The notes under the pieces: model-generated
What the model saw: only the letters and a program-made list of their open reading frames with translations
Databases searched by the model: none
What the model was told of the DNA's origin: nothing
Made by a program: the position numbers and the translations under genes
Assembly: GCF_009002475.1 (NCBI RefSeq)
Contig: NZ_AP019860.1
Span: 8,367,547 to 8,431,546 of the forward strand
Direction: 5' to 3'
Length of the DNA stretch: 64,000 bases
From: Candidatus Uabimicrobium amorphum
Lineage (GTDB): Bacteria > Planctomycetota > Uabimicrobiia > Uabimicrobiales > Uabimicrobiaceae
Shown here: positions 43,143 through 51,880 of the stretch, one piece after another
How the letters are laid out: each line of letters opens with the position of its first letter
How positions within the stretch are numbered: the first letter of the stretch is position 1

Positions 43143-43750
43143 AGTAATTCCCTTTGGTCAGGTTTGTGACGAATGCGACATAATTTTTCAAAAATATTTT
43201 GAATTTGCGGACAATCAATTTTGTGAATCTCACTCATGAATTCACTGAGGTCTTTATCGTACAAATACTCATAGATACTCGCCTGCATTACCATATCGAG
43301 TTGATCCATGTATTTCACAAACTGCGCCTCTTTTGTCTGACGTTCGTGATACTCTTGCCAAAGTTCTATGTAACTTTGGCTGTTGGGCAATTTGCTCAAC
43401 ATTTTTGTAATCGCTTGTTGTTCTTGATATTTTTTTTGTTGTTTGTCAATATTGTGCTGGGGAGTGTAATCCCCAGTATATGCTTCGGCGAGGTCGTGTA
43501 TCAAGCACATACGCATGATTTTCGCCGTATCAAACTCCGGGAAATACGCGTCCGCGACAATCATAGCTAACAAGGTGACAGAAAACGTGTGTTCTGCCAC
43601 ACTCTCACAATTTTGTTTTGCAACACTACGTTGTAACCACCCCTGGCGATATAACTGTTTTAACTGGGCAAATTCAAAATAAAATGCCACGATGGCATCG
43701 GCATTCTTTCCGCGTAAAAATTGTATAGGGGCAACACCTTTTGTATGCAT
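43139..43750 (-). CDS. HD-domain hydrolase (YfbR/HDDC2-like nucleotidase)
   Basis: 203 residues, a typical size. The HD metal site is clear: His in SVAEHTFSVTLLA, the HD pair in CLIHDLAEAYTGD, and a later Asp in YMDQLDMVMQA. Relatives such as YfbR are 5'-deoxynucleotidases acting on dNMPs. The gene starts 3 nt after the dioxygenase stop and overlaps the M20 peptidase start by 4 nt, so it is co-transcribed with the aromatic-degradation genes without an obvious functional link. Confidence 0.88.
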   Translation of the reverse strand: MHTKGVAPIQFLRGKNADAIVAFYFEFAQLKQLYRQGWLQRSVAKQNCESVAEHTFSVTLLAMIVADAYFPEFDTAKIMRMCLIHDLAEAYTGDYTPQHNIDKQQKKYQEQQAITKMLSKLPNSQSYIELWQEYHERQTKEAQFVKYMDQLDMVMQASIYEYLYDKDLSEFMSEIHKIDCPQIQNIFEKLCRIRHKPDQRELL

Positions 43751-43753
43751 CGT

Positions 43754-44740
43754 TTAATTTGCCACAATTGGTTGTGCTTGCAGTTGTGGCTCAGAAGTGG
43801 TGGTATTTATAAAATGAGAACCTTCTTCAAACCAAGATTTAGGTGCGGCATGTCCCCATAAGGTTTGACGTTGCGCATCGTGTAGCCCCCAACGAATGGG
43901 AACAAAATCAGGATCTACGGTTAAATAGTCGCTACTGTAAAGTTCGATACGATGTCCATCAGGGTCGCGGACATAGAGAAAGAAAGCGTTAGAAATTCCA
44001 TGACGTCCTGGTCCGCGTTCCATATTTTTCAGGTATCCGGTTGTCGACATCACATCACAGAGATGAATAATATCGGTCACTGCTGGGCACCAAAACGCCA
44101 AGTGATGCAAGCGCGGTCCTACACCGTTTGTCAGTGCTAAATCATGTACATTTCCCTTGCGCTGCATCCACACCGCCCACAATTCAGGGTTCTCGCTGTC
44201 GGTTTCTGTATATTCAGTCAAATGAAACCCCAACTGTCCGCTATAAAAATCATGAGATTTTTGCACATCGGGAGTGAAACAATTGAAATGATCAAGACGC
44301 ATGGGGCGACACCCTTTGTAAGAACCATACTTCTGTAAACTACGCGACACTTGCGACATAGAAGTATAAAACTCAATGGGCATTCCCAAGGGGTCCACGG
44401 TCTGTAGTATACGTTCTACACCATAGGCAGAGGTAAAGTTACTATAGAGGTTTGTTTGTTGTAAATCCGCGTGTAGTAGCGATAAATGGTGTTCATTTTC
44501 TACTTGAAACCCCATTCTTAAGACGCAAGAACTCTCTGATTTTGTCAATACCACACTATGATGACAACGTTCTTCCAAACCTCGCAGATATATTGAGCCA
44601 TCTTTTTCTTGTGTCTCTATCAGTCCTAAAATGTCGATATAAAAATTACGCGACTTTTGTAAGTCACGAACTCCCAGCTCGATATAACCACAACGTACAA
44701 TATTGAAAGCTGTTTTATTTGCCGGATAACAAATAGGCAT
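43754..44740 (-). CDS. hpaD: Extradiol ring-cleavage dioxygenase (HpaD-like, VOC fold)
   Basis: 328 residues with two vicinal-oxygen-chelate domains. The C-terminal domain has the metal triad expected for type I extradiol enzymes: His in MRLDHFNCFTPD, His in PRLHHLAFWCP and Glu in GHRIELYSSDY. Such enzymes open homoprotocatechuate (3,4-dihydroxyphenylacetate) or catechol between carbons 2 and 3 with Fe(II) or Mn(II). The next genes upstream encode the semialdehyde dehydrogenase and FAH-fold enzyme of the same route, which supports homoprotocatechuate as substrate. The symbol follows context and is not proven by sequence alone. Confidence 0.85.
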   Translation of the reverse strand: MPICYPANKTAFNIVRCGYIELGVRDLQKSRNFYIDILGLIETQEKDGSIYLRGLEERCHHSVVLTKSESSCVLRMGFQVENEHHLSLLHADLQQTNLYSNFTSAYGVERILQTVDPLGMPIEFYTSMSQVSRSLQKYGSYKGCRPMRLDHFNCFTPDVQKSHDFYSGQLGFHLTEYTETDSENPELWAVWMQRKGNVHDLALTNGVGPRLHHLAFWCPAVTDIIHLCDVMSTTGYLKNMERGPGRHGISNAFFLYVRDPDGHRIELYSSDYLTVDPDFVPIRWGLHDAQRQTLWGHAAPKSWFEEGSHFINTTTSEPQLQAQPIVAN

Positions 44741-44754
44741 AAAAAATCCTTTCG

Positions 44755-46224
44755 TTACTCCGCACCCAGTTTGGGAATGCGATGCTCGCCCATTGCAATA
44801 GCAATGTTCTTCGTTTCCATGTAAAAGTCAAAACTATAATCACCACCATCACGCCCAATGCCACTGTCTTTCATGCCTCCAAAAGGCGTTGGTAAATGGC
44901 GTACGTTTTGCGAATTTACCCACACCATACCTGCCGCGACATTTTCAGCAAACGTGTGGGCACGAGTAATGTCTTTTGTCCACAAATACGCCGCAAGACC
45001 ATAACGAATGTCATTGGCGATGTGCAATGCTTCTTCATCGGATTCAAAGGCAATCGACACCAGAAACGGTCCAAAAATTTCTTCTTGTGCAATACGCATC
45101 TTACTCTCTACATTGCTAAATAATACCGGAGTAAAATAATTTCCCGTCAACTCATTTGCCACATTTGTACTTTTGGCGCGTAATATCGCACCTTCGCCTT
45201 CGCCAATTTCCACGTAGCTACTCACTTTTTGCAAATGCTCTTTGCTAATAAGTGGTCCCACTTCTGTGTCAGGATGTAGGGGATTACCCACTTTGAGTTT
45301 CGCGACGCGTTTTGCCAATCTTTCGTTAAACTCTTCATAAATAGAACGCTGTACAATTACACGACTACTCGATGTACAACGTTCGCCATTTAGGCTGTAT
45401 TTCATAAAAATAACAGCGTCCACCGCGCGCTCGATATCCGCATCGGCAAAAACGACAACGGGATTCTTACCTCCAAGTTCAAAGTGCACACGCTTTAAAG
45501 TGTCCGCTCCTTGACGCATGATACAGCTACCCGTTCTCGATTCCCCAACGAACGCAATCGCTTTGATATCAGGGTGCTCACATAGACTTTTCCCCGTTGT
45601 CTCCCCAAAACCATTTACGACGTTCACAACTCCAGGAGGTAGCCCCGCTTCGTGCATCAAAAGTGTCAAACGCTCTGCGGTAATAGGGCTAAGCTCTGCG
45701 GGTTTATGTACAACTGTACATCCTGCGGCAAGAGCGGGAGCAATTTTCCATGTGCTTAACATAAAAGGTGTATTCCACGGTGTAATCACTCCCACAGGTC
45801 CAATGGGCTGGCGTAAAGTGTAGTTAAGATGTTCATCGGCAGGTAGAGTTAAACCACTGCGTGCTGTCACCACTTTGTCAGCAAAGAAACGAAAATTATC
45901 TGCTCCGCGCATCGCGGCTTTTTTCATGAAGCGAATGGGTTGTCCTGTATCCATAGACTCCAGAGTTGCGATTTCTGCGGCATTTTCTTCTATTTTTTGC
46001 GCAATACTGTACAGCAAATCACGACGTTTTTTTATCGGAAAATTACGCCAAGTGACGAAAGCTTTTTTTGCTGCCTGTGCAGCGCGATCTACATCATCAC
46101 TACTTCCTTCTGCGACATCGCAAAGAAAAGATTTATCATGAGGATTGTAGTTGGCAAAAGTTTTTCCCGTGATTCGCTCACCACCTATGATATGTTGTAT
46201 CTGTTGAATGTTGTGCTGTGTCAA
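44755..46224 (-). CDS. hpaE: 5-carboxymethyl-2-hydroxymuconate semialdehyde dehydrogenase
   Basis: 489 residues, NAD(P)-dependent aldehyde dehydrogenase superfamily. Visible: PWNTPFMLSTWKIAPALAAGC cofactor region, catalytic Glu in HFELGGKNP, and catalytic Cys in LNGERCTSSSR. It oxidises the ring-opened semialdehyde made by the adjacent dioxygenase to the dicarboxylate. The closely related HpaE type fits best by context; other hydroxymuconic semialdehyde dehydrogenases would look similar. It lies 14 nt upstream of hpaD and 11 nt downstream of the FAH-fold gene. Confidence 0.85.
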   Translation of the reverse strand: MTQHNIQQIQHIIGGERITGKTFANYNPHDKSFLCDVAEGSSDDVDRAAQAAKKAFVTWRNFPIKKRRDLLYSIAQKIEENAAEIATLESMDTGQPIRFMKKAAMRGADNFRFFADKVVTARSGLTLPADEHLNYTLRQPIGPVGVITPWNTPFMLSTWKIAPALAAGCTVVHKPAELSPITAERLTLLMHEAGLPPGVVNVVNGFGETTGKSLCEHPDIKAIAFVGESRTGSCIMRQGADTLKRVHFELGGKNPVVVFADADIERAVDAVIFMKYSLNGERCTSSSRVIVQRSIYEEFNERLAKRVAKLKVGNPLHPDTEVGPLISKEHLQKVSSYVEIGEGEGAILRAKSTNVANELTGNYFTPVLFSNVESKMRIAQEEIFGPFLVSIAFESDEEALHIANDIRYGLAAYLWTKDITRAHTFAENVAAGMVWVNSQNVRHLPTPFGGMKDSGIGRDGGDYSFDFYMETKNIAIAMGEHRIPKLGAE

Positions 46225-46235
46225 ACTTTTTTCTC

Positions 46236-46973
46236 CTACTCATCCACTACTTCATTTTCTAAAGCTCCTATCGCATCGATTTCAATGCGTATTTTATCTC
46301 CGCCATGTATATGAGAAATTCCCTTAGGCGTCCCCGTCCAAATCATATCTCCGCGATTCAAGGTCATAAATTCCGAAATATACGCGATGAGTTGCGCAAC
46401 ACTGTGACGTAAATTTTTGGTATTTCCCTGTTGTCGCAATTCCCCATTTACATACGTGCGGATTTCGCAATTTTCGGAGTCAACTTCGTCAGCAGTAGCC
46501 ATCACAGGACCTATAGGACCAAAACTATCGAAGCCTTTGGCTTTGATGGGCGGCCGGTAATAATTTCCGACAAAATCGCGAACCGTACAATCATTGCCAA
46601 TGGTGTAGCCAAAAACATAATCTAGAGCTTCTTCCGCTTTTACTTTACGGCAAGAGCGACCGATAATCGCCACAAGTTCGCCTTCATAATGCATATACTC
46701 GACCTTCGGACGCGTTATTTTTGCTTTGTGTCCTACAAAAGTATGCGGCATTTTATTAAATAAAATCGGTTGTGGCGGTACCTCTAATTGTAACTCCGCT
46801 GCGTGGTCCGCATAACCAAGAGCAACACCGAAGGCCGTAGCACCACGCGGGTCCATGGGTGGCAACCACATAACATCCTCAGGATCATATGCCACACTCC
46901 CTACCCATAATTGTTCTTTAGCGTAAACCGCTTCATGGATTTGTCCATTGTAGGCGAAACGAGCAAATTTCAT
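46236..46973 (-). CDS. hpaG: FAH-family decarboxylase/isomerase (HpaG-like)
   Basis: 245 residues, the single-domain size of fumarylacetoacetate-hydrolase-fold enzymes. The signature region includes YEGELVAIIGR (metal-binding Glu pair), YTIGNDCTVRDF, KGFDSFGPIGPV and DMIWTGTPKGIS near the end. In homoprotocatechuate degradation HpaG decarboxylates and isomerises 5-oxopent-3-ene-1,2,5-tricarboxylate. In E. coli HpaG is a two-domain protein, whereas many other bacteria have single-domain forms like this. Oxaloacetate decarboxylase-type members are an alternative. Confidence 0.8.
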   Translation of the reverse strand: MKFARFAYNGQIHEAVYAKEQLWVGSVAYDPEDVMWLPPMDPRGATAFGVALGYADHAAELQLEVPPQPILFNKMPHTFVGHKAKITRPKVEYMHYEGELVAIIGRSCRKVKAEEALDYVFGYTIGNDCTVRDFVGNYYRPPIKAKGFDSFGPIGPVMATADEVDSENCEIRTYVNGELRQQGNTKNLRHSVAQLIAYISEFMTLNRGDMIWTGTPKGISHIHGGDKIRIEIDAIGALENEVVDE

Positions 46974-46983
46974 TATTTTTTTC

Positions 46984-48459
46984 CTAATAAGTAATGACGA
47001 CAGACTTTAATTCGGTGTAGAGATCAAACATACTACTCCCGTGTTCGCGACCGAGGCCTGATTGTTTAAATCCCCCAAAAGGCAAATTGGGATCGGTGCG
47101 TACCGGCGAATTGACAAAAATAGTTCCCGCTTTAATTTGCGGAATCATACGGTGGATTGTAGAAATGTTTTGTGAATAGATACTTGCAGAGAGACCATAT
47201 GTTGAGTCGTTGGCCTTTGCGATCACCTCTTCAATATCATCAAAAGGCATGGCAACGAGTACCGGTCCAAAAACTTCTTCCTGCACCACAGACATACCGT
47301 GATTCACATTGGTCAAAATGGTAGGCTCCACAAAAAAACCTTTCCCTTGCGGAATCTTACCACCACTCAGCACAGTCGCCCCACAGGCGATTGCTTCTTC
47401 TATATATTGAAACACTTTTTGTTGTTGTTTTTTGGAAACCAAAGGGCCTAAATCCACATTTTGCTCCAGCCCAGAACCTAGTTTCATTTTCTCCGCAATT
47501 TTTACCACGCGCTGTACGGTCTCTTCAAATATACTTCGCGCTACGTAGAGTCGCGAACCAGCAGCGCATATTTGTCCTTGGTTATAGAAAATTCCTTTGG
47601 CGATAAACGCATCAACCATCGATAAATCGGCATCATCGAGAATAATCACAGGAGACTTTCCACCTAACTCCAAAGAAACGCGCGTCATATTTTCCATCGC
47701 ACGTTGCCCGATGATTTTTCCCGTAGTTGTAGATCCTGTAAAAGCAATTTTATTAATAAGTGAGTGCTCTACGAGAAATTTCCCGCACGTATCCCCGTAA
47801 CCGGTCACCACATTGACAACTCCACCAGGAATACCGGCTTCAACAATCAACTCCGCAAGACGCAACGCACTTAAGGGGGTTTCTTCAGAGGGTTTCACAA
47901 CAACAGTGCAACCACAAACTAAAGCAGGTACTATTTTCCAAATCGCCATGGCCAAAGGCATATTCCATGGAATAATCGCTGCCACAACCCCCACAGGTTC
48001 GCGTTTAGTATATGCAAAAAATTCCTGCTGCGGAGCTGTTAAAGAAACATCAAGTGTATCTCCATAGACTTTTGTTGCCCAACCCGCCATATAACGCGTA
48101 AAACGTATACTATTCGCCACTTCGCGCAGTGCATCCTTTACCAATTTTCCATTTTCACACACGATGAGCATCGCGAGTTCTTCTTTATTTTCTTCCATCA
48201 GAGTTGCCAACTGCAGTATGCACTCCTCGCGCTTTGTAGGTGTATAACTCCGCCATATTTTATTGCAAAATGCCTCGTATGCACACTCTACAGCGGAGTT
48301 AACGTCCTCAAGGCACGCATCCGGAACTGTATTGATTTGTTCTTCTGTCGCTGGATTAATCACCGGGATACGTCGTGTCCCTTTCTCTTGATAATCACCA
48401 TTAATAAACATTTTTCTGTCACAAAAAATTTTGCGTGTTGTTCGAGATAGTTTGACCAT
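46984..48459 (-). CDS. Aldehyde dehydrogenase (second in hpa cluster)
   Basis: 491 residues, aldehyde dehydrogenase superfamily: IPWNMPLAMAIWKIVPALVCGC, catalytic Glu in SLELGGKSPVI, and catalytic Cys in YNQGQICAAGSRLYV, with the class-typical PFGGFKQSGLGRE near the end. It is a paralogue of the neighbouring dehydrogenase but clearly diverged. In a homoprotocatechuate pathway it could oxidise succinate semialdehyde at the end or (hydroxy)phenylacetaldehyde at the start; the QGQICAAGSR motif recalls phenylacetaldehyde/betaine-aldehyde-type enzymes more than succinate-semialdehyde dehydrogenases. Confidence 0.85.
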   Translation of the reverse strand: MVKLSRTTRKIFCDRKMFINGDYQEKGTRRIPVINPATEEQINTVPDACLEDVNSAVECAYEAFCNKIWRSYTPTKREECILQLATLMEENKEELAMLIVCENGKLVKDALREVANSIRFTRYMAGWATKVYGDTLDVSLTAPQQEFFAYTKREPVGVVAAIIPWNMPLAMAIWKIVPALVCGCTVVVKPSEETPLSALRLAELIVEAGIPGGVVNVVTGYGDTCGKFLVEHSLINKIAFTGSTTTGKIIGQRAMENMTRVSLELGGKSPVIILDDADLSMVDAFIAKGIFYNQGQICAAGSRLYVARSIFEETVQRVVKIAEKMKLGSGLEQNVDLGPLVSKKQQQKVFQYIEEAIACGATVLSGGKIPQGKGFFVEPTILTNVNHGMSVVQEEVFGPVLVAMPFDDIEEVIAKANDSTYGLSASIYSQNISTIHRMIPQIKAGTIFVNSPVRTDPNLPFGGFKQSGLGREHGSSMFDLYTELKSVVITY

Positions 48460-48462
48460 GGA

Positions 48463-49353
48463 TTATGCCTTTGCTATCAATTGATAATCTACAGCTATTT
48501 TGTGTAATTTATGGTAGTTTTCTTCACTAACAGCGGTAAGCGGTAAGCGAACCTCTGGAGAAATTTTGCCCATCATCCCCAAAATGGTCTTCACTGGTAC
48601 AGGATTAATTTCGAGAAAGATCGCGTCGTTAAGAGTCATCATTTCAAAATGCAAATCTTGCGCTTTTTGCCACTCCCCCCCACAAACAAAGTTATAAAGA
48701 TCGGCAACTTTATGTGGCATTAAATTTCCCGTAGCGCTTATATAGCCAGCGCCGCCTATCGCCAAAATGGGAAAGCACAATAATTCGATTCCAGAATATA
48801 CGGCAAAATCTCTTCCCATGCGTTGTAGCAAACGATTAATGTGTTCAAAATCTTTATTCGATTCTTTTACTCCGATAATATGTTCATGTTTTTCTTTGAG
48901 TCGTGCCACCGTATCAATCGCAATATTGACAGCTGTCCGTCCAGGTATATTGTATAAAATGATCGGTAAATCAATGCTCGCTGCCACTGTTGAAAAGTGT
49001 GTAAAAAGGCCCTCCTGACTCGGACGTAGGTAGTATGGAGCAATAATCATGACCGCGTCTGCTCCTATTATTTGTGCATACTTACTCAACTCCAATGTTT
49101 CACGATGATTTGCCGAACCAGTACCTGGAATAAATGGTACGCGTTTATTGATGACGTCACATGCCGTTTTCATCACTCGTTTACGTTCTTCTATACTAAG
49201 AGAACTGGGCTCTCCGGTCGTTCCCGTTACAGAAATTCCATGACTCCCACTCGCAATTTGCCACTCAATAAGCTGAGAAAAACTGTCGTAGTCCACCTTA
49301 CCATCTTTGAAAGGAGTTACCACTGGTACGATAGAGCCTTTAAAATTATTCAT
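48463..49353 (-). CDS. DapA-family (dihydrodipicolinate synthase-like) aldolase
   Basis: 296 residues from ATG 49353, preceded by CAGGAGAGA; a GTG lies one codon earlier. Class I aldolase barrel: GTTGEPSSLSIEER, catalytic Tyr in ILYNIPGRTAVN and Schiff-base Lys in IIGVKESNKD. It looks like a normal DapA, and lysine biosynthesis is possible, but it is the first gene of the aromatic-degradation run. It could replace the missing HpaI aldolase that splits 2,4-dihydroxyhept-2-enedioate into pyruvate and succinate semialdehyde. Related clusters in other bacteria also carry a DapA-type gene, as I recall. Confidence 0.85.
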   Translation of the reverse strand: MNNFKGSIVPVVTPFKDGKVDYDSFSQLIEWQIASGSHGISVTGTTGEPSSLSIEERKRVMKTACDVINKRVPFIPGTGSANHRETLELSKYAQIIGADAVMIIAPYYLRPSQEGLFTHFSTVAASIDLPIILYNIPGRTAVNIAIDTVARLKEKHEHIIGVKESNKDFEHINRLLQRMGRDFAVYSGIELLCFPILAIGGAGYISATGNLMPHKVADLYNFVCGGEWQKAQDLHFEMMTLNDAIFLEINPVPVKTILGMMGKISPEVRLPLTAVSEENYHKLHKIAVDYQLIAKA

Positions 49354-49374
49354 CACTCTCTCCTGTATAAAGCT

Positions 49375-49432
49375 ATATGCGTTTTAGCGTATATGGAATT
49401 ATTATCATAGGTCAATTTACTTCCAACGTCAA
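49375..49432 (-). promoter_or_regulatory. Promoter and possible operator of the hpa operon
   Basis: On the minus strand, -35 TTGACG (49432-49427) and -10 TATGAT (49409-49404) with a 17-nt spacer; transcription would start near 49397, 44 nt before the DapA-like ATG. Just downstream lies an imperfect inverted repeat, ATATGCG (49375-49381) and CGTATAT (49388-49394), well placed for a repressor. Confidence 0.7.
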
Positions 49433-49562
49433 ATATATTTGGCGCAGCTTACCCATCTGGAATTTTTACTTTTGATCGCCATACAAATAACGTAAAATAA
49501 CGCTCATTCTTTACAACACGTCAATTGATTTTTAATGGCTGTCTAAAATAGGGAAGGACAAA

Positions 49563-50480
49563 ATGAAACTTAAATGCCTTTGTATAATTGCAATTTCGTG
49601 CTGCTATACTTTCGCCGACAAGCACAAAGATGTAGATGTGAAAACGAAAATTCAACAAGCAGTGTACATGCTCTCGGAAACCATAGGCGAACGCAATCCA
49701 TATAAATACGAAAAGTTACAACAAGCGGCCACCTATATCGATAAAGAAATCCCCACGTCTTTTACACGTAAGCATCAAACGTACACGATACAAGGCAAAA
49801 GCTACACCAACTTAGCTTTCGAAAAAAAAGGAAAAAGTGAAGAAATTATTGTTATTGGTGCTCACTACGATAGTGCATGGGGAACGCCTGGTGCGGACGA
49901 CAATGCTTCCGGAGTGGCGGCAATGATTGTACTTGCTCATTTACTACAAGATTACACAAGCCCCTATACATTGCGCTTTGTTGCCTTTACTTTAGAAGAA
50001 CCGCCGTACTTCGCGACCCCAAATATGGGAAGTGCGCGCTATGCAGCACAGATGTCGGCGAACAGCGAAAAAGTTAAGATAATGATTTGCTTGGAAATGT
50101 TAGGTTTTTTTTCAAAACAACACATTCAAAAATATCCGAATCCAGCTCTAAAAAGTATGTACCCTAAACACGCCGACTACATCGCCGTAGTGAGTAAATT
50201 TTCTGACCGTATGATTACTTCGCAATTTCACACCGCGCTCAAAAAATACAATTCCCTTTCCACACAACTACTCATTGCTCCTCCCATACTTGAGGGAGTT
50301 GATTTTTCTGATCACCGCTCCTTTTGGAGGTATGGCTACCCAGCCCTAATGGTAACCGATACTTCTTTCTATCGCAATCACCACTATCACAAAGCAACAG
50401 ATACTCCCGACACGTTAGATTACAAAAAAATGGCCACACTTACCACCGCATTGGCAAAAGCGATCAAAGATATTAAATAA
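49563..50480 (+). CDS. Secreted M28-family aminopeptidase
   Basis: 305 residues. Signal peptide about 1-19 (KLKCLCIIAISCCYTFA). The M28 core has the zinc ligands in IGAHYDSAWGTPGADDNASG (His and Asp), the catalytic Glu pair in AFTLEEPP, and late Asp/His residues in SDHRSFW and YHKATDTPDTLDY. Members remove N-terminal residues from peptides. It fits with the other exported peptidases of the window (M14, M20) as part of a scavenging set. Its ATG follows agggaaggac. Confidence 0.93.
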   Translation: MKLKCLCIIAISCCYTFADKHKDVDVKTKIQQAVYMLSETIGERNPYKYEKLQQAATYIDKEIPTSFTRKHQTYTIQGKSYTNLAFEKKGKSEEIIVIGAHYDSAWGTPGADDNASGVAAMIVLAHLLQDYTSPYTLRFVAFTLEEPPYFATPNMGSARYAAQMSANSEKVKIMICLEMLGFFSKQHIQKYPNPALKSMYPKHADYIAVVSKFSDRMITSQFHTALKKYNSLSTQLLIAPPILEGVDFSDHRSFWRYGYPALMVTDTSFYRNHHYHKATDTPDTLDYKKMATLTTALAKAIKDIK

Positions 50481-50508
50481 CGGTGGTTAAATCATATAGG
50501 ACCCTTCT

Positions 50509-51855
50509 ATGTCTTTCGTAAAAATTACATTGGCTTCCGCAACTTTTATTTTTCTGAGTACCAGTATTTTTATTCCATTGGTTTATTGGACCCTTGCACT
50601 TTTTGCTCCAACGCTTGACTTTCAAAAAGTTGCTTCGCGTACCATGTTGATAACAGTGATTCTTTTTAGCTGTTTTCTGTACAAACGTTTTGCTATTGGT
50701 CGCGATCGTTTGGGATATGCCCATTTCTCACGCCCAGTGTTCCGCAACATGCTCATCAGCGCTTTTTGTGGAGCCGCCATCATATCCATTTTATATATCA
50801 CCCAACACTTGCTGGGGGCGAGAATTTTAGAAAAAGAATTTCGTCACACCGTCTTTTTCTCCGCCTTCGTCTCTGCTTTTCTAGTTTCCATCATTGAGGA
50901 AACTATTTTTCGTGGTTTAGTTTACTCCGCCTTAGAAAATAATTTTAATACAAAAATTGCCATCGCACTCTCTGCGGCGTTTTATTCCATCGTCCATTTC
51001 TTCAAGGCCAAGGACGGATATTTTGATGTTGTCACCTGGAAATCAGGCTTTTTAGCATGGTATAAAATTTACCAAAATATCACCGATGGGCATATCATGA
51101 GTTCGGTTCTTTGTTTATGGGCTTTGGGAATTTGTTTTGCATTAATACGCAAAATTTCCGGTCATATATTCTATTGTATCGGTTTCCATTTCGGGATCGT
51201 CTTTGCCCTCAAAATGGCTTCTGAGTACACCAAGCGTGTCACAGACTATGAATATACATGGTTTGTTCGTGGTGATGTGCCCATCGCAAGTTATTTAACA
51301 TTTTTTTTGTTGCTCTTTGTCATCGTTATATTACTCGTCATCATTAAATTGCGCAACACACCTGCTGTGCCGCAAAAACGTTTTCTAGGTGTTTGGCTAC
51401 TATTTGTTTTTATGTGTGGTTTATGGGTTTCGCAACTTCAGAACACAATATACCTTTTTAATCCGCGTTATTTCCATAGAATACAAATAAACGATAAATA
51501 CCGTAAAAAACGCCAGAGAATCGTCGTCAAAAAAGATGTACCCATTCGTATAAATGGTATTACAGCCTCTACAGAACCTTTGGCCAATGTAGAAATTCGT
51601 TTTAGAGGCAAAAGTTATCTTCCGAAAAAAAACGCTTTGCCAAATTTTGTAGACACAAATCGCCATAAATACAATGATTTCTGTCGTAGACATCGCAAAA
51701 GGCAACTTCCCGAGTTTAGTCCGAACTACACTTACAGTCTCCAAATTGAAACAAAAAATATTCCACGAGGACTTTACGAAGTACACATAGGTACTACGTT
51801 TCACAACAACACCAATACCGATTACTTTATTTATTACTACATTCGCATCAAATGA
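50509..51855 (+). CDS. CPBP (Abi/Rce1-like) intramembrane protease with C-terminal domain
   Basis: 448 residues with about nine membrane helices. The CPBP glutamate motif is Glu130-Glu131 with Arg135 (EETIFRG); the second motif is FYSIVHF with His163; a later His lies in GFHFG. These residues form the proposed active site of Rce1-type proteases. After the last helix (about 265-300 plus one near 295-315) there is an extra soluble domain of about 130 residues with strand pattern and Arg/Lys-rich loops, not recognised. It follows the M28 gene by 28 nt and precedes a secreted-protein gene by 25 nt, suggesting an operon. Confidence 0.85.
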   Translation: MSFVKITLASATFIFLSTSIFIPLVYWTLALFAPTLDFQKVASRTMLITVILFSCFLYKRFAIGRDRLGYAHFSRPVFRNMLISAFCGAAIISILYITQHLLGARILEKEFRHTVFFSAFVSAFLVSIIEETIFRGLVYSALENNFNTKIAIALSAAFYSIVHFFKAKDGYFDVVTWKSGFLAWYKIYQNITDGHIMSSVLCLWALGICFALIRKISGHIFYCIGFHFGIVFALKMASEYTKRVTDYEYTWFVRGDVPIASYLTFFLLLFVIVILLVIIKLRNTPAVPQKRFLGVWLLFVFMCGLWVSQLQNTIYLFNPRYFHRIQINDKYRKKRQRIVVKKDVPIRINGITASTEPLANVEIRFRGKSYLPKKNALPNFVDTNRHKYNDFCRRHRKRQLPEFSPNYTYSLQIETKNIPRGLYEVHIGTTFHNNTNTDYFIYYYIRIK

Positions 51856-51880
51856 TACAAAACAATGAAAAGGAAATGTC

